DNA from: an uncultured Pirellulaceae bacterium
Lineage (GTDB): Bacteria > Planctomycetota > Planctomycetia > Pirellulales > Pirellulaceae
Assembly (NCBI GenBank): GCA_937928555.1
Contig: CALFWR010000002.1
Location: forward strand, 164,933 to 228,932
Direction: 5' to 3'
DNA length: 64,000 bases
Shown here: positions 36,683 to 45,330 of the stretch, piece by piece
How the letters are laid out: every line of letters starts with the position of its first letter
Position numbering within the stretch: the first letter of the stretch is position 1
Program-made: the position numbers and the translations under genes
Notes under the pieces: model-generated
The model's database searches: none
Seen by the model: only the letters and a program-made list of their open reading frames with translations
What the model was told of the DNA's origin: nothing

Positions 36683-37432
36683 TCTTTCACCAAAAGTCGG
36701 ATTGGATTCACTTACAGGGACGACAGAAAATGTGAATCAAGGTTCAGTCGAAGAATGTTCGCTAAAGAAAAATGATACGGCAAGCTACCGAAAGCACTAA
36801 GGAAACTGCCTGCTTTCAATAGAGTTTCGGGTGACTCCCTGCCGTCGTGTTGCCGTCCGTAAAGGGCAGTATCGCCGCACGCTTTGGGCAGAATCGGCAA
36901 CCGATGCAACGTCCGATAATGTTTCTTATGTTCGGTTAATGGTCCAGTTTTCTCAGGGTTTATGCAATACTGTTCGTGAACACGCCACGAAAGGCAAACG
37001 AAATTGCCTCAGGTGGCGATGACTGATTCCGAGACCGCAATGTCAGTCGGAGACTTTCCAATCTGAAAGTAGACAGACGCTCAGTCAGCAGCGGCGGAGC
37101 GACTGCGAAAAAAGACTCCGTCATTCGTGGCACAACATCTCGTCGCCATTCTTATGCCGATGTGCCGACGACACTGAAGAGCAAAAGCCAATGAACGTTT
37201 TTCATGCGCCGGAATAAAACTTTGCAAATTGACCTTGGACGATGCACACGCTCGGAATTGAAAAACCTAAAACCCAAAGTAATCAAGCTCCAGTCCGACG
37301 AAACGGCGTGACCCGGAAAAGCCGGACTTGCGGCCCCATCGATTTGCCCAACTCTGCGAACACCGGCGAGGCGTGCGAATTGAGAGCCGAAGTCAAAGCC
37401 GCATTCCTCCTGACCGATTGTGAAAGTTAACT
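36683..37432. other. 750-bp gap between RNA ligase and DUF188 gene
   Basis: No convincing gene is seen. It contains a run of four hairpins (see 36981-37105) and, on the minus strand at about 37153-37202, a 17-residue frame (MKNVHWLLLFSVVGTSA then stop) that looks like an isolated signal peptide, possibly a gene remnant. The rest shows nothing recognisable. Confidence 0.5.
36981..37105. ncRNA. Candidate structured RNA (four hairpins)
   Basis: Seen directly: CGCCAC (36983-36988) pairs with GTGGCG (37013-37018), enclosing AGGCAA/TTGCCT (36992-36997 with 37004-37009); GACTGA pairs with TCAGTC (37021-37026 with 37043-37048); ACTTTC pairs with GAAAGT (37053-37058 with 37065-37070); CGCTC pairs with GAGCG (37078-37082 with 37097-37101). 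Strand is not decided. It is on the 5' side of the RNA-ligase gene, so it may be a leader, a stand-alone RNA, or an RNA substrate. It matches no RNA family I recognise. Confidence 0.35.
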
Positions 37433-37912
37433 TCAATCTCTGAGTTCGTCGCTTTGCCGGGATTTCTTCAGGAGCCTGGTAACAGTTCGATCCAGTTCAT
37501 TGGAAAACTCGCGAATGTCTTTTTTGCCAAGCGGCTTGGGCCCTCTGGTTTCCATGCCAGCGCTGCGGAGTTGGTCCATCAAATTTCTTGCCGCAAGGCG
37601 ACCTTGCACGGAATTCGCATCAAAGCGTTCGCCGCGCGGTCCGATCGCAATCGCGTCTTTTTCCACGACCCGAGCCGCAAGCGGAATGTCTGCGGTGATC
37701 ACAAGATCGCCAGCGTCAAGCATTTCAACGATTCGATCATCCGCCACGTCGGCACCATCGCCCACCGTCACGGCAGTCACGAGCTTCGAATCGGGAGTAC
37801 GGATCGACTGGTTCGCAACCAGCACCACCGATATCTGCAATCGCTTACTGGTTCGATAAAGGATATCGCGAATGGTTACGGGACAGGCGTCGGCATCAAC
37901 AAGAATCTTCAT
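37433..37912 (-). CDS. YaiI/YqxD family protein (DUF188)
   Basis: 159 aa, typical for the family. It starts MKILVDADACPVTIRDIL, with the conserved DADACPV, and has VGDGADVADDRIVEML and ADIPLAARVV, all standard. The fold is PIN-like, so a nuclease role is possible, but the activity has not been shown for the family to my knowledge. It lies between two RNA-ligase genes, but on the minus strand with a 750-bp gap, so a functional link is only suggestive. No signal peptide. Confidence 0.93.
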   Translation of the reverse strand: MKILVDADACPVTIRDILYRTSKRLQISVVLVANQSIRTPDSKLVTAVTVGDGADVADDRIVEMLDAGDLVITADIPLAARVVEKDAIAIGPRGERFDANSVQGRLAARNLMDQLRSAGMETRGPKPLGKKDIREFSNELDRTVTRLLKKSRQSDELRD

Positions 37913-38021
37913 CCGCTCACTTTAGCGGATTTTATCCGCGGCGTGTTTCGGTCAAGTCATCGAGGCATGAAAAATCCAATGCAACCGTGAGCCGAGTCGA
38001 AGTCAGGGAGCCGAGTCAGCG

Positions 38022-38708
38022 TCAGGGAACTGTCAACGCCGCACCGTTGTCGTTCGCACCAAGCCCAGCCAAAAACGGAACAGCTGATTTGGCCCATTCC
38101 TCAGGATGCGGATAGGCCGATGCGTGTTCACCAAAACAGCTTTCGAGCATTTCGGTATGGATGATGCCCGGGTTAAGCGAAACCGCTGCCAGTCCGGCTG
38201 GCAATTCGGCAGCCATCGCGCCGGTGAGTCCTTCGATCGCGTGCTTGGTCGCGCAGTAGGGAGCGACATCGGATGAAGTCGATCGGCCCCAACCTGAGCT
38301 AAAATTGACAACCACTCCCCTGCCCCGGAAAATCATCGCCGGCACGAAGTGGCGGATAACATGAAAGACACCCTTAATGTTGACGTCGATGAGATTTGAA
38401 AATTCTCCAACAGGTACGTCCCACAATTTTGCGTTGGCATTGATCAGCGCCGCATTGTTGAGCAGCAAGTCCGGAGCTGCATGGACTTTCAGGACCGTTT
38501 CGGCCCACCGCATTACCGCATCATCGTTGGCAACGTCGACAACCGAGAAACAGTGCGATGAGGGGTAGGCCGCCGACAGTTCGTCAATGGCTTTGCCGGA
38601 ACGGGCACAGCCAATCACCGTATCGCCGCGCTCAATAAAGCCCTCGGCCAAGGCTCGACCAAGGCCCTGGCTGACGCCCGTTATCAGAACAACTTTCGCT
38701 ACTTGCAT
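38022..38708 (-). CDS. Short-chain dehydrogenase/reductase
   Basis: 228 aa with the cofactor motif TGVSQGLG (residues 10-17), the NNAA tetrad element (84-87) and the active-site YCATK (Y151, K155) with Ser at 137/138. It is a typical SDR NAD(P)-dependent oxidoreductase with unknown substrate. It is upstream of the DUF188 gene on the same strand with a gap of about 109 bp, and precedes a repeat element at 38758. No pathway partner is visible nearby. Confidence 0.9.
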   Translation of the reverse strand: MQVAKVVLITGVSQGLGRALAEGFIERGDTVIGCARSGKAIDELSAAYPSSHCFSVVDVANDDAVMRWAETVLKVHAAPDLLLNNAALINANAKLWDVPVGEFSNLIDVNIKGVFHVIRHFVPAMIFRGRGVVVNFSSGWGRSTSSDVAPYCATKHAIEGLTGAMAAELPAGLAAVSLNPGIIHTEMLESCFGEHASAYPHPEEWAKSAVPFLAGLGANDNGAALTVP

Positions 38709-38757
38709 GAACCAAGACCCAAAACATCATTAATCTGAACAAGGCCCTAATTCTAAA

Positions 38758-38945
38758 CCGAAATTATTCACGACGACGGGCGTTGGCTTGCGTTGAACCT
38801 CACTGACGCGAAGGTCAAAACTGGATTGTCGCTCAGATTTCAGTTCGCCTCGTTGATGAAGTCCAGACCAAAGACTCATTTCCAACGGGTGCATTGCTCA
38901 TTGGCTAAACTGAAAGTTACGCCCACGCCCCGTGAATAATCCGGG
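38758..38945 (-). repeat. 188-bp MITE-like element, interior type B, inverted
   Basis: It is the reverse orientation of 35345. The flanks are CTAAA on both sides, a perfect 5-bp direct duplication. It sits in the 38709-39119 gene-free stretch upstream of the second RNA-ligase gene; the rest of the stretch shows no gene. Confidence 0.87.
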
Positions 38946-39119
38946 CTAAAGCCACTCCCCTGCTCTACCAAAGGGGATCATTGTGGCATTTTGGGACAAC
39001 AAGAAGAAACTCCAGCTCCTCCCTCACCGGTAAAGCGGAAAACTGGCCAATCGGGCAGGCCTTGTGAACTTTTCCCGCTACTGCGTGTCAGGCAGGCCAG
39101 CAACTATCATGGAGCCAAC

Positions 39120-39857
39120 ATGGGCGATTCGAACGGTCACTTTGTCAAATATCCGCGAACACCGCATCTGTTCGGCGCTCGAGGTACGCCTGATGACAAA
39201 CGCATGAACGAAAAAGATTCGCTGGCATTCATCGCCGACGACTCACTGATCGTGGAAGAAAAGCTCGACGGCACCAACGTTGGAATTCACTTTGCGAATG
39301 GAGAAATGCAACTTCAATGCCGCGGGCACCTGATCACCGAAGGCATGCATCCGCAGTACGACCTGTTCAAGCGGTGGACTGCCGCCAAACGAAATTGCCT
39401 GGAAGACATGCTGGGGCAGCGATATATCCTCTTTGGTGAATGGCTGTACGCAAAGCACACCATTGGGTATCGCGAACTGCCTCATTACTTTTTCGAGTTC
39501 GACGTCTGGGACAAACAGAAGCAAATCTTCCTCGTGTTGCAACGCCGCCTTGAGATGCTTGAGGGAACCAACATTCAAACGGTGCCCGTCGTTCACCGTG
39601 GCAGTATCGCTCGTAAAAAACTCGAATCCCTGATTGCAAATTCGCTTTTCGAAAGCCACTTTGAGCATCCAGCGAGTCTCCGAACCGACTCACTGATGGA
39701 AGGAGTCTATCTACGAACCGAAAACGAAGATCGTGTCACCGGCCGTGCCAAAATGGTCCGACCGGAGTTCACAGAAAAGATCCAGCAAAGCACTCACTGG
39801 CAACATGCCGATATGGTTCCTAACGAACTTTCAAAAGACGCCGACATCTGGTCATGA
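39120..39857 (+). CDS. RNA ligase, second paralogous type
   Basis: 245 aa from the ATG at 39120 (GGAG 5 nt upstream); the longer frame from 38991 has no support. All ligase motifs are present: I EEKLDGTN (K48), [11 protein letters not shown], IIIa [28 protein letters not shown] (K211). It lacks the N-terminal OB domain of the 35690 ligase, so it is a compact, Rnl2-like enzyme. The stop overlaps the next start as ATGA, so it is translationally coupled to an HD-polynucleotide kinase. The pairing of a ligase with an end-healing enzyme argues for RNA (or nicked nucleic acid) repair. Confidence 0.88.
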   Translation: MGDSNGHFVKYPRTPHLFGARGTPDDKRMNEKDSLAFIADDSLIVEEKLDGTNVGIHFANGEMQLQCRGHLITEGMHPQYDLFKRWTAAKRNCLEDMLGQRYILFGEWLYAKHTIGYRELPHYFFEFDVWDKQKQIFLVLQRRLEMLEGTNIQTVPVVHRGSIARKKLESLIANSLFESHFEHPASLRTDSLMEGVYLRTENEDRVTGRAKMVRPEFTEKIQQSTHWQHADMVPNELSKDADIWS

Positions 39858-40960
39858 ATTGGAAAACGCTAAAATCTCTTTCACTATCGAGCACGATCGA
39901 GTGGGCAGCGGATCAACCGTGGGCCATTGCGATGGCGGATTGCCCGCAGGATCCGCGCTGGCACGCCGAAGGTGACGTCTGGACACACACAAAGATGGTC
40001 TGCAAGCAACTGGAGCGACTTGAAGACTGGTCGGAGTTGGACGCCAACGATCAGCGAATCCTGATCATGACGGCCCTGCTGCACGACGTCGCCAAACCGC
40101 TCACGATGGAGATCGATCCCGAGTCGGGCGCGATCAGCACGCCTGGGCACGCCGTCAAAGGCGAAGGCATCGCCCGCGGAGTGCTTCGCAAACTCGAGTG
40201 CGACTTGAAGACTCGCGAACACATTGCAAAGCTTGTCCGCTACCACGGCAAACCCGTCTTTGCGACCAAAAAATCACGACCCGAAAACGAGGTCATCAAG
40301 CTCTCGTGGTTGCTGAACAACGAATTGCTTTACCTGTTCGCCCTGGCGGACAAGCGCGGCCGAATTAGTGAAAGCCAAAGCCGTCCCGAAGACAATCTGC
40401 ACTTTTGGAAACTGATCGCCCGGGAGCACCATTGCTTCCGGCGTCGATATGAATTTGCATCCGACCACCAGCGACTGGTTTGGCTCCATAGTGACCCACC
40501 CAATCTCCAGTACGTGCCCTACGAGGACTTTCGCTGCACCGTGACGATGATGTCAGGTCTTCCCGGCAGCGGCAAAGACACGTGGATTCGGTCCCATTGC
40601 CCCGGGTTGCCGGTGGTGTCCCTGGACCAGATCCGTCGCGAATTGAACGTCGATCCTGGCGACAATCAGGGTGTCGTCGCGCAAAAGGCCAAAGACCGAT
40701 GCCGCGAACACCTGCGAGCCAAACGCGACTTTGTCTTCAACGCGACCAACACCATGTCGTTGACACGAGCCCGGTGGTTGAAGCTGTTTGAGCAATACGA
40801 TGCAAGAATTCGAATCGTCTACCTTGAACCTGCGTGGACACTACTGCTGAAACAAAACCGCGACAGGAAGTGCCAGGTGCCCGAGGAAGTCGTGCAGCGT
40901 TTGGCCGACAAGTTACAACCGCCGACGTCACTTGAATGCCATGAACTGGTTTGCAACTAG
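39854..40960 (+). CDS. HD phosphohydrolase-polynucleotide kinase fusion (HD-Pnk)
   Basis: 368 aa. The N-terminal HD domain has H37, H45, the HD pair LLHDVAKP (H77, D78) and PGHAVKG (H99). The C-terminal P-loop kinase has GLPGSGKDT (235-243) and the polynucleotide-kinase-type DQIRREL (D258, R261/R262), plus a YLEP/NRDRK lid. This matches the HD-Pnk architecture described in Runella, where the HD part removes 2',3'-cyclic or 3'-phosphates and the kinase adds 5'-phosphate. The gene is coupled by ATGA to the RNA ligase upstream, so healing and sealing are on one transcript. Convergent to a DUF1501 gene 18 bp away. Confidence 0.88.
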   Translation: MNWKTLKSLSLSSTIEWAADQPWAIAMADCPQDPRWHAEGDVWTHTKMVCKQLERLEDWSELDANDQRILIMTALLHDVAKPLTMEIDPESGAISTPGHAVKGEGIARGVLRKLECDLKTREHIAKLVRYHGKPVFATKKSRPENEVIKLSWLLNNELLYLFALADKRGRISESQSRPEDNLHFWKLIAREHHCFRRRYEFASDHQRLVWLHSDPPNLQYVPYEDFRCTVTMMSGLPGSGKDTWIRSHCPGLPVVSLDQIRRELNVDPGDNQGVVAQKAKDRCREHLRAKRDFVFNATNTMSLTRARWLKLFEQYDARIRIVYLEPAWTLLLKQNRDRKCQVPEEVVQRLADKLQPPTSLECHELVCN

Positions 40961-40978
40961 CCGACACCGGCCGGTTCG

Positions 40979-42481
40979 TTATGCCAAAACGTCCTTGACC
41001 ACATGGCCGTGCACGTCAGTGAGTCGACGTTCCAGACCGTTGTGGTAGAAGGTCAACCTTTCGTGGTCCAAGCCCATCAGATGGAGCAAGGTCGCGTTGA
41101 AATCGTAAACCGAAACTTCGTCTTTGGCGGCTTTGAATCCAAACTCATCGCTTTCACCGTAACTATGTCCGGACTTGACTCCCGCACCGGCAAGGAAGCA
41201 GGTGAACGCACCGGGGTTGTGGTCGCGGCCGGTCCCGTTGGCTTGCAAAAACGGCATGCGGCCAAACTCGGAAGCCCAAACAACCAGGGTGTTGTCCAGC
41301 ATCCCGCGCTGCTTCAGGTCCGCGAACAGCGCGGCGGTGGGTTGGTCCATGATTTCGGCTTGCATGGCGTGCGTTTTCTTGATGTTCGAATGCGAGTCCC
41401 AGTTGGTGATGCCGTTGCCACCTGACGGGTCGCTTCCATTGAACAACTGCACCACGCGGACGCCTTTCTCAAGCAGTCGTCGTGCGAGGATACAGTTGCG
41501 TGCGTACTGTCCGCGCAATTCGCTACCGCCTTCGACGCCGTAAGCTTCAAGGGTCTGCTGCGTTTCGCCGGACAAGTCCATCACATCGGGCACCGACATC
41601 TGCATTCGGCCCGCAAGCTCATAGCTTGCGATGCGACCTGCGAGGTCGGCGTCGCCGGGATACTTTCCAAGGTGCCGTGCGTTGAGTCGCTGAAGCAAGT
41701 CCACCGTTTGGCGGTCGGAGGCTTTGGAAAGAGAAGCCGGGCGACGCAAATTGTTGGGCGGACTTTTGGCACTGAAGTCCGTTCCCTGAAACGCCGCTGG
41801 CAAAAATCCGCTGCCAAAATTGTTTTTTCCACTTCGTGCAAGGCCACGCGGATCGTTGATCGCCACGAATGCCGGCAAGTCCTGATTTTCGCTGCCCAGA
41901 GCATACGTTACCCACGCGCCAAACGATGGAAACCCTTCCATCGTGAACCCGCTGTTGATGAAGTTCTCGCCCTGCGGATGAGCACTCGTTTTGGTGGACA
42001 TCGAATGGATGAAGCAAAAATCGTCGACGTGTTTCGCAAGATGGGGAAGCAAATCCGAAACCATTTTTCCTGATTCGCCACGGGCTCTGAATTCCCAAAA
42101 CGGTTTGGCGATGTTACCCGACGGCCCTTCGAAGGTCACCGCTGGCAAACCCGGTGGCTTCTTTCCGTGCATTTTGTACAGCGACGGTTTGTAGTCAAAA
42201 GTATCAATATGGCTTACCGCGCCCGGCAGGTAGATCACCAGCACCTGTTTGGCCGCGGTCTCAAAATGGGGTTGGCGGGAAAGGTAGGGCTTGTCGGCGT
42301 TGATCAGGGGCCTGATTGGAGTTTTGCCGCCGACGGTTTTGATTTCGTCCGCCAACAATCCATCGGATTGCAACAGGCTCGTCAGAGCAAGGCCAGTCGT
42401 CGAAAGGCCTGCAACGCCAAGGAACCTCCGCCGGTTAAGCAGGTGGCGACCTTGAATGGATAGTTTTTCAGGATTAGTCAT
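40979..42481 (-). CDS. DUF1501 family protein
   Basis: 500 aa with a Tat signal (NRRRFLGVAGLSTTGLALTS). Like the 770 protein it has LPGAVSHIDTFDYKPS near the start, and VVWASEFGRMPF plus GRDHNPGAFTCFLAGAG near the end. It lies 83 bp downstream of the DUF1549/DUF1553 gene, so the unit is sulfatase, DUF1549/DUF1553, DUF1501. Exported, function unknown; the neighbouring sulfatase suggests a role in sulfated polysaccharide use. Confidence 0.93.
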   Translation of the reverse strand: MTNPEKLSIQGRHLLNRRRFLGVAGLSTTGLALTSLLQSDGLLADEIKTVGGKTPIRPLINADKPYLSRQPHFETAAKQVLVIYLPGAVSHIDTFDYKPSLYKMHGKKPPGLPAVTFEGPSGNIAKPFWEFRARGESGKMVSDLLPHLAKHVDDFCFIHSMSTKTSAHPQGENFINSGFTMEGFPSFGAWVTYALGSENQDLPAFVAINDPRGLARSGKNNFGSGFLPAAFQGTDFSAKSPPNNLRRPASLSKASDRQTVDLLQRLNARHLGKYPGDADLAGRIASYELAGRMQMSVPDVMDLSGETQQTLEAYGVEGGSELRGQYARNCILARRLLEKGVRVVQLFNGSDPSGGNGITNWDSHSNIKKTHAMQAEIMDQPTAALFADLKQRGMLDNTLVVWASEFGRMPFLQANGTGRDHNPGAFTCFLAGAGVKSGHSYGESDEFGFKAAKDEVSVYDFNATLLHLMGLDHERLTFYHNGLERRLTDVHGHVVKDVLA

Positions 42482-42564
42482 TGGTTGGTTCTTTCACTCA
42501 AACTTCCGGGCTCGACGGAGCCCATCTAGTGCACGCTTTTGGGCAGGACTTCTGCTGGTGTTTC

Positions 42565-45330
42565 TCACGGCACAAATGCAAACTCGTTCGAGTTGATCAG
42601 CGCGCGGCATACCAGTGACAGGTCGCCGTCGCCAAGCACTGCAACGCAATCTGCTTTTTCGTCATCCGTGGGGCTGCGACCAAGCAACAGCTCAAAACAG
42701 GCCTCCACTGCCCTGCCCCGATTGCCGTCTCCGATTTCCAGAGCCCGCTTGGCGATCCGGCTTGACTGATCGATAACAAAATCACTGTTCATCAAACTGA
42801 GGGCCTGTAGTGGCGTTGTCGAAACGGGACGTTTGGCTTTGACCTGACCGCAATCCGGAAAATCAAACGACGTAAACAACGTGTCGTCGACGCGTCGCAT
42901 GCGTTCCTGATACAACATCCTCCGCCACGTCTCGGGGCCGTAGTTGTCGACCACCCTCCACTGGGCGTACCGTTTTTTGACATTGTGAATTCGAAAACTT
43001 TTGCCGCCGATTTTCGAATCTAGGCATCCCGACGCCCGTAGGATCGAATCACGAATGACTTCGGCTTCCACACGTTTGGGCGGATATCGCCACAGCAACG
43101 AAGAAGTTCCGTCCTTTCGGAGAGCGGCGGCATCGGGTTGGCTGGACTGCCGAAAAGCTTTTGACAGCACCAGTTTGCGAACAAGGGATTTGACCGACCA
43201 GGGCTCGGTTGCGGCGTCAACAGGGTCTGTGAAATCCGCTGCCAGCGAATCGAGAAGCTCCTGATTGACAGGTTTCGCACCGGCCAGCCCAAAGTCGCTG
43301 GTGGTGGTCACGATACCCTGCCCAAAGATGTGATGCCAAATCCGATTGACGGCCACGCGAGCGGTCAAAGGATGTTTCTCCGACGCCAACCAGGACGCGA
43401 ACGCCACCCGACGCTGATTGCCCGCCGCATTGGGCTCGACGCCCAAATCGCCTTGAAGCACTTCGATTCCTGAAGCGAAAACCTGTTCACGTGGATTCTC
43501 GGGACTGCCACGACCAAGCACATGAGTCGGTTGCGGTTCGATCAGTCGGCCCACAAAACTGGGGGAAAACCCTTCGCGGTAGTTTCGTTGAATCAGTTTG
43601 CGGATCTTTTTTAGGGTCGCGACACGAGCCTTGTGTTGTTGATCAAGTTCCTTGTACTGGGGAGTTGAGGCCACGGGTTTCCACTTTCCGTCTTCGTCGC
43701 GGATTTCGATCCGATACGATGCCAGATTTCCTTTGTTGATCTTGTCCAGGTAGTCTGTTTCGAAAAAGTCCTCACGATTGGAACTGATCCGGATTAAATC
43801 AATGGTATGCGGCTGTGTGAATTCGAATTCAACCCAGGGCTTCTCGTCGCTGCCCTTTTGCTGTAGTGCTGACCACTTTTCGGTTCCATAGATGCCATCA
43901 TTGATCGCTTCGAGTCGCTGTTTGCCAATTTTGAACATTTCTTTGGGGCTGATCAATTTTGTTCCGCGCGACGCCAAAGCAAGATTCACACCTGGTTCCT
44001 CGACACCGAAAACCTCGAACTCGTCAATCGCGATGGACTTCGACAGAGCGTTGAGTCGCACAGCTGAAGTGATGACCGGTTCGAAATGGATCTCGCGAAA
44101 GGCCAACCAGTGCTCTTCCCACGGACCAAACTCACGCAACTGCTCACGAAACGATGCAATCTGCGTTTCGATCTCTTGCCCTGTCTTGCTCCGTGGGTCT
44201 TCACCTTCGAGTTCGGGAATGCGACTTCCGAATTCGATGTCTTGGAACACTGCCGACATCGAGTAGTAATCCTTGATCGTGACGGGATCGAATTTGTGAT
44301 TGTGACAGCGGGCGCAGCCGATCGTGATTCCCATCGCAGAAGCTCCCACAGTTTGCAGGATTTCGTCCATGCGGTCAGCGCGAGCCTGGCGGCGGGCGGC
44401 CAACTCCTGCCCAACGGTCGCCACAGGAACGTGTGGACCGGCGACCAGATATCCGGTTGCTTCGCCCTGCCCGACTGTGTCGCCCGCGATTTGTTCAAAC
44501 AGAAATCGGTCGTACGGTTTGTCATCATTGAACGCCTGGACGACCCAATCGCGATAGACCCATGCCTTTTTGCGGTACATGTTGCTTTCTGATCCGTTGG
44601 TTTCGGCCCAGCGAATGACATCCAGCCAGTGTTGAGCAAATCGTTCGCCAAACTGTGGTGACGCAAGCAAACGGTCAACCAGGGCCTGGTAAGCTTTGTC
44701 GGCGTCGGATTGAAAGGCGGTCAGGAACTCGCTTGTTTCTTCGGGAGTCGGAGTCAAACCCGTCAGCACGATAGAAGCTCTGCGGATCAGCGCCAAAGGT
44801 TCCGCTGGGGCAGAGAAATCAAGGCCACTGGCGGTGAGTTGTTTCTTGAGAAACGCATCGACTGGTGAAGCCTCGCCTGCGGGAACATCCGGGCGGGTTA
44901 CCGGTTGGAAAGACCAGTGCTCCAAACGATCATCCTTGATTACCGCGTCCATCTGTCCTGGCCAGTTCGCGCCCTGAGCGATCCACTGCCGGATCAAGTC
45001 GATGTCTTCTTCGTCCAGTTTGTCTTCATCGGGTGGCATCGCCATGTCTTCGTCGGCGTGGGTGATGACCTCCATCAGATAGCTTTTCCCTGGCTCCCCC
45101 GGCACGATTGCGGCCAACCCTGAATCACCACCGCGCAGCATGTAAGCCCGCGAGTCCAGTCGCAATCCGGATTCGGACTCGTCCTGATTGTGGCAGTGCA
45201 GACAATTGTTTTCGAGGATCGGCAGGACCTGTTCTGCAAAGTTGATTTCTTGCCCGTTGACAATTGATTGGATCAACAGGAACGCAATTACAATGTTCGA
45301 ATAGGCCATGCCTGAACTGCCAAATCTCAT
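42565..45330 (-). CDS. PSCyt1/DUF1549-DUF1553 cytochrome-like protein
   Basis: 921 aa from the ATG at 45330, which overlaps the sulfatase stop as ATGA; an ATG at 45366 gives 12 more residues. A signal helix (NIVIAFLLIQSIVNGQ) is followed by the cytochrome motif NNCLHCHNQ, then DUF1549 (FAQHWLDVIRWAETNGSES), a discoidin-like segment (FTQPHTIDLIRISSNREDFF), and DUF1553 (HPLTARVAVNRIWHHIFGQG; TTPLQALSLMNSDFVIDQSS). It is likely exported with a covalently bound haem. It lacks the LamG insert of the 2267 protein and instead has an F5/8 type C-like insert. Confidence 0.91.
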   Translation of the reverse strand: MRFGSSGMAYSNIVIAFLLIQSIVNGQEINFAEQVLPILENNCLHCHNQDESESGLRLDSRAYMLRGGDSGLAAIVPGEPGKSYLMEVITHADEDMAMPPDEDKLDEEDIDLIRQWIAQGANWPGQMDAVIKDDRLEHWSFQPVTRPDVPAGEASPVDAFLKKQLTASGLDFSAPAEPLALIRRASIVLTGLTPTPEETSEFLTAFQSDADKAYQALVDRLLASPQFGERFAQHWLDVIRWAETNGSESNMYRKKAWVYRDWVVQAFNDDKPYDRFLFEQIAGDTVGQGEATGYLVAGPHVPVATVGQELAARRQARADRMDEILQTVGASAMGITIGCARCHNHKFDPVTIKDYYSMSAVFQDIEFGSRIPELEGEDPRSKTGQEIETQIASFREQLREFGPWEEHWLAFREIHFEPVITSAVRLNALSKSIAIDEFEVFGVEEPGVNLALASRGTKLISPKEMFKIGKQRLEAINDGIYGTEKWSALQQKGSDEKPWVEFEFTQPHTIDLIRISSNREDFFETDYLDKINKGNLASYRIEIRDEDGKWKPVASTPQYKELDQQHKARVATLKKIRKLIQRNYREGFSPSFVGRLIEPQPTHVLGRGSPENPREQVFASGIEVLQGDLGVEPNAAGNQRRVAFASWLASEKHPLTARVAVNRIWHHIFGQGIVTTTSDFGLAGAKPVNQELLDSLAADFTDPVDAATEPWSVKSLVRKLVLSKAFRQSSQPDAAALRKDGTSSLLWRYPPKRVEAEVIRDSILRASGCLDSKIGGKSFRIHNVKKRYAQWRVVDNYGPETWRRMLYQERMRRVDDTLFTSFDFPDCGQVKAKRPVSTTPLQALSLMNSDFVIDQSSRIAKRALEIGDGNRGRAVEACFELLLGRSPTDDEKADCVAVLGDGDLSLVCRALINSNEFAFVP

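Noticed and set aside
36831..37022. Plus-strand ORF of 63 aa in the RNA-repair gap
   Set aside because: No ribosome-binding site or family and it overlaps the first hairpin; an RNA explanation fits better, though weakly.
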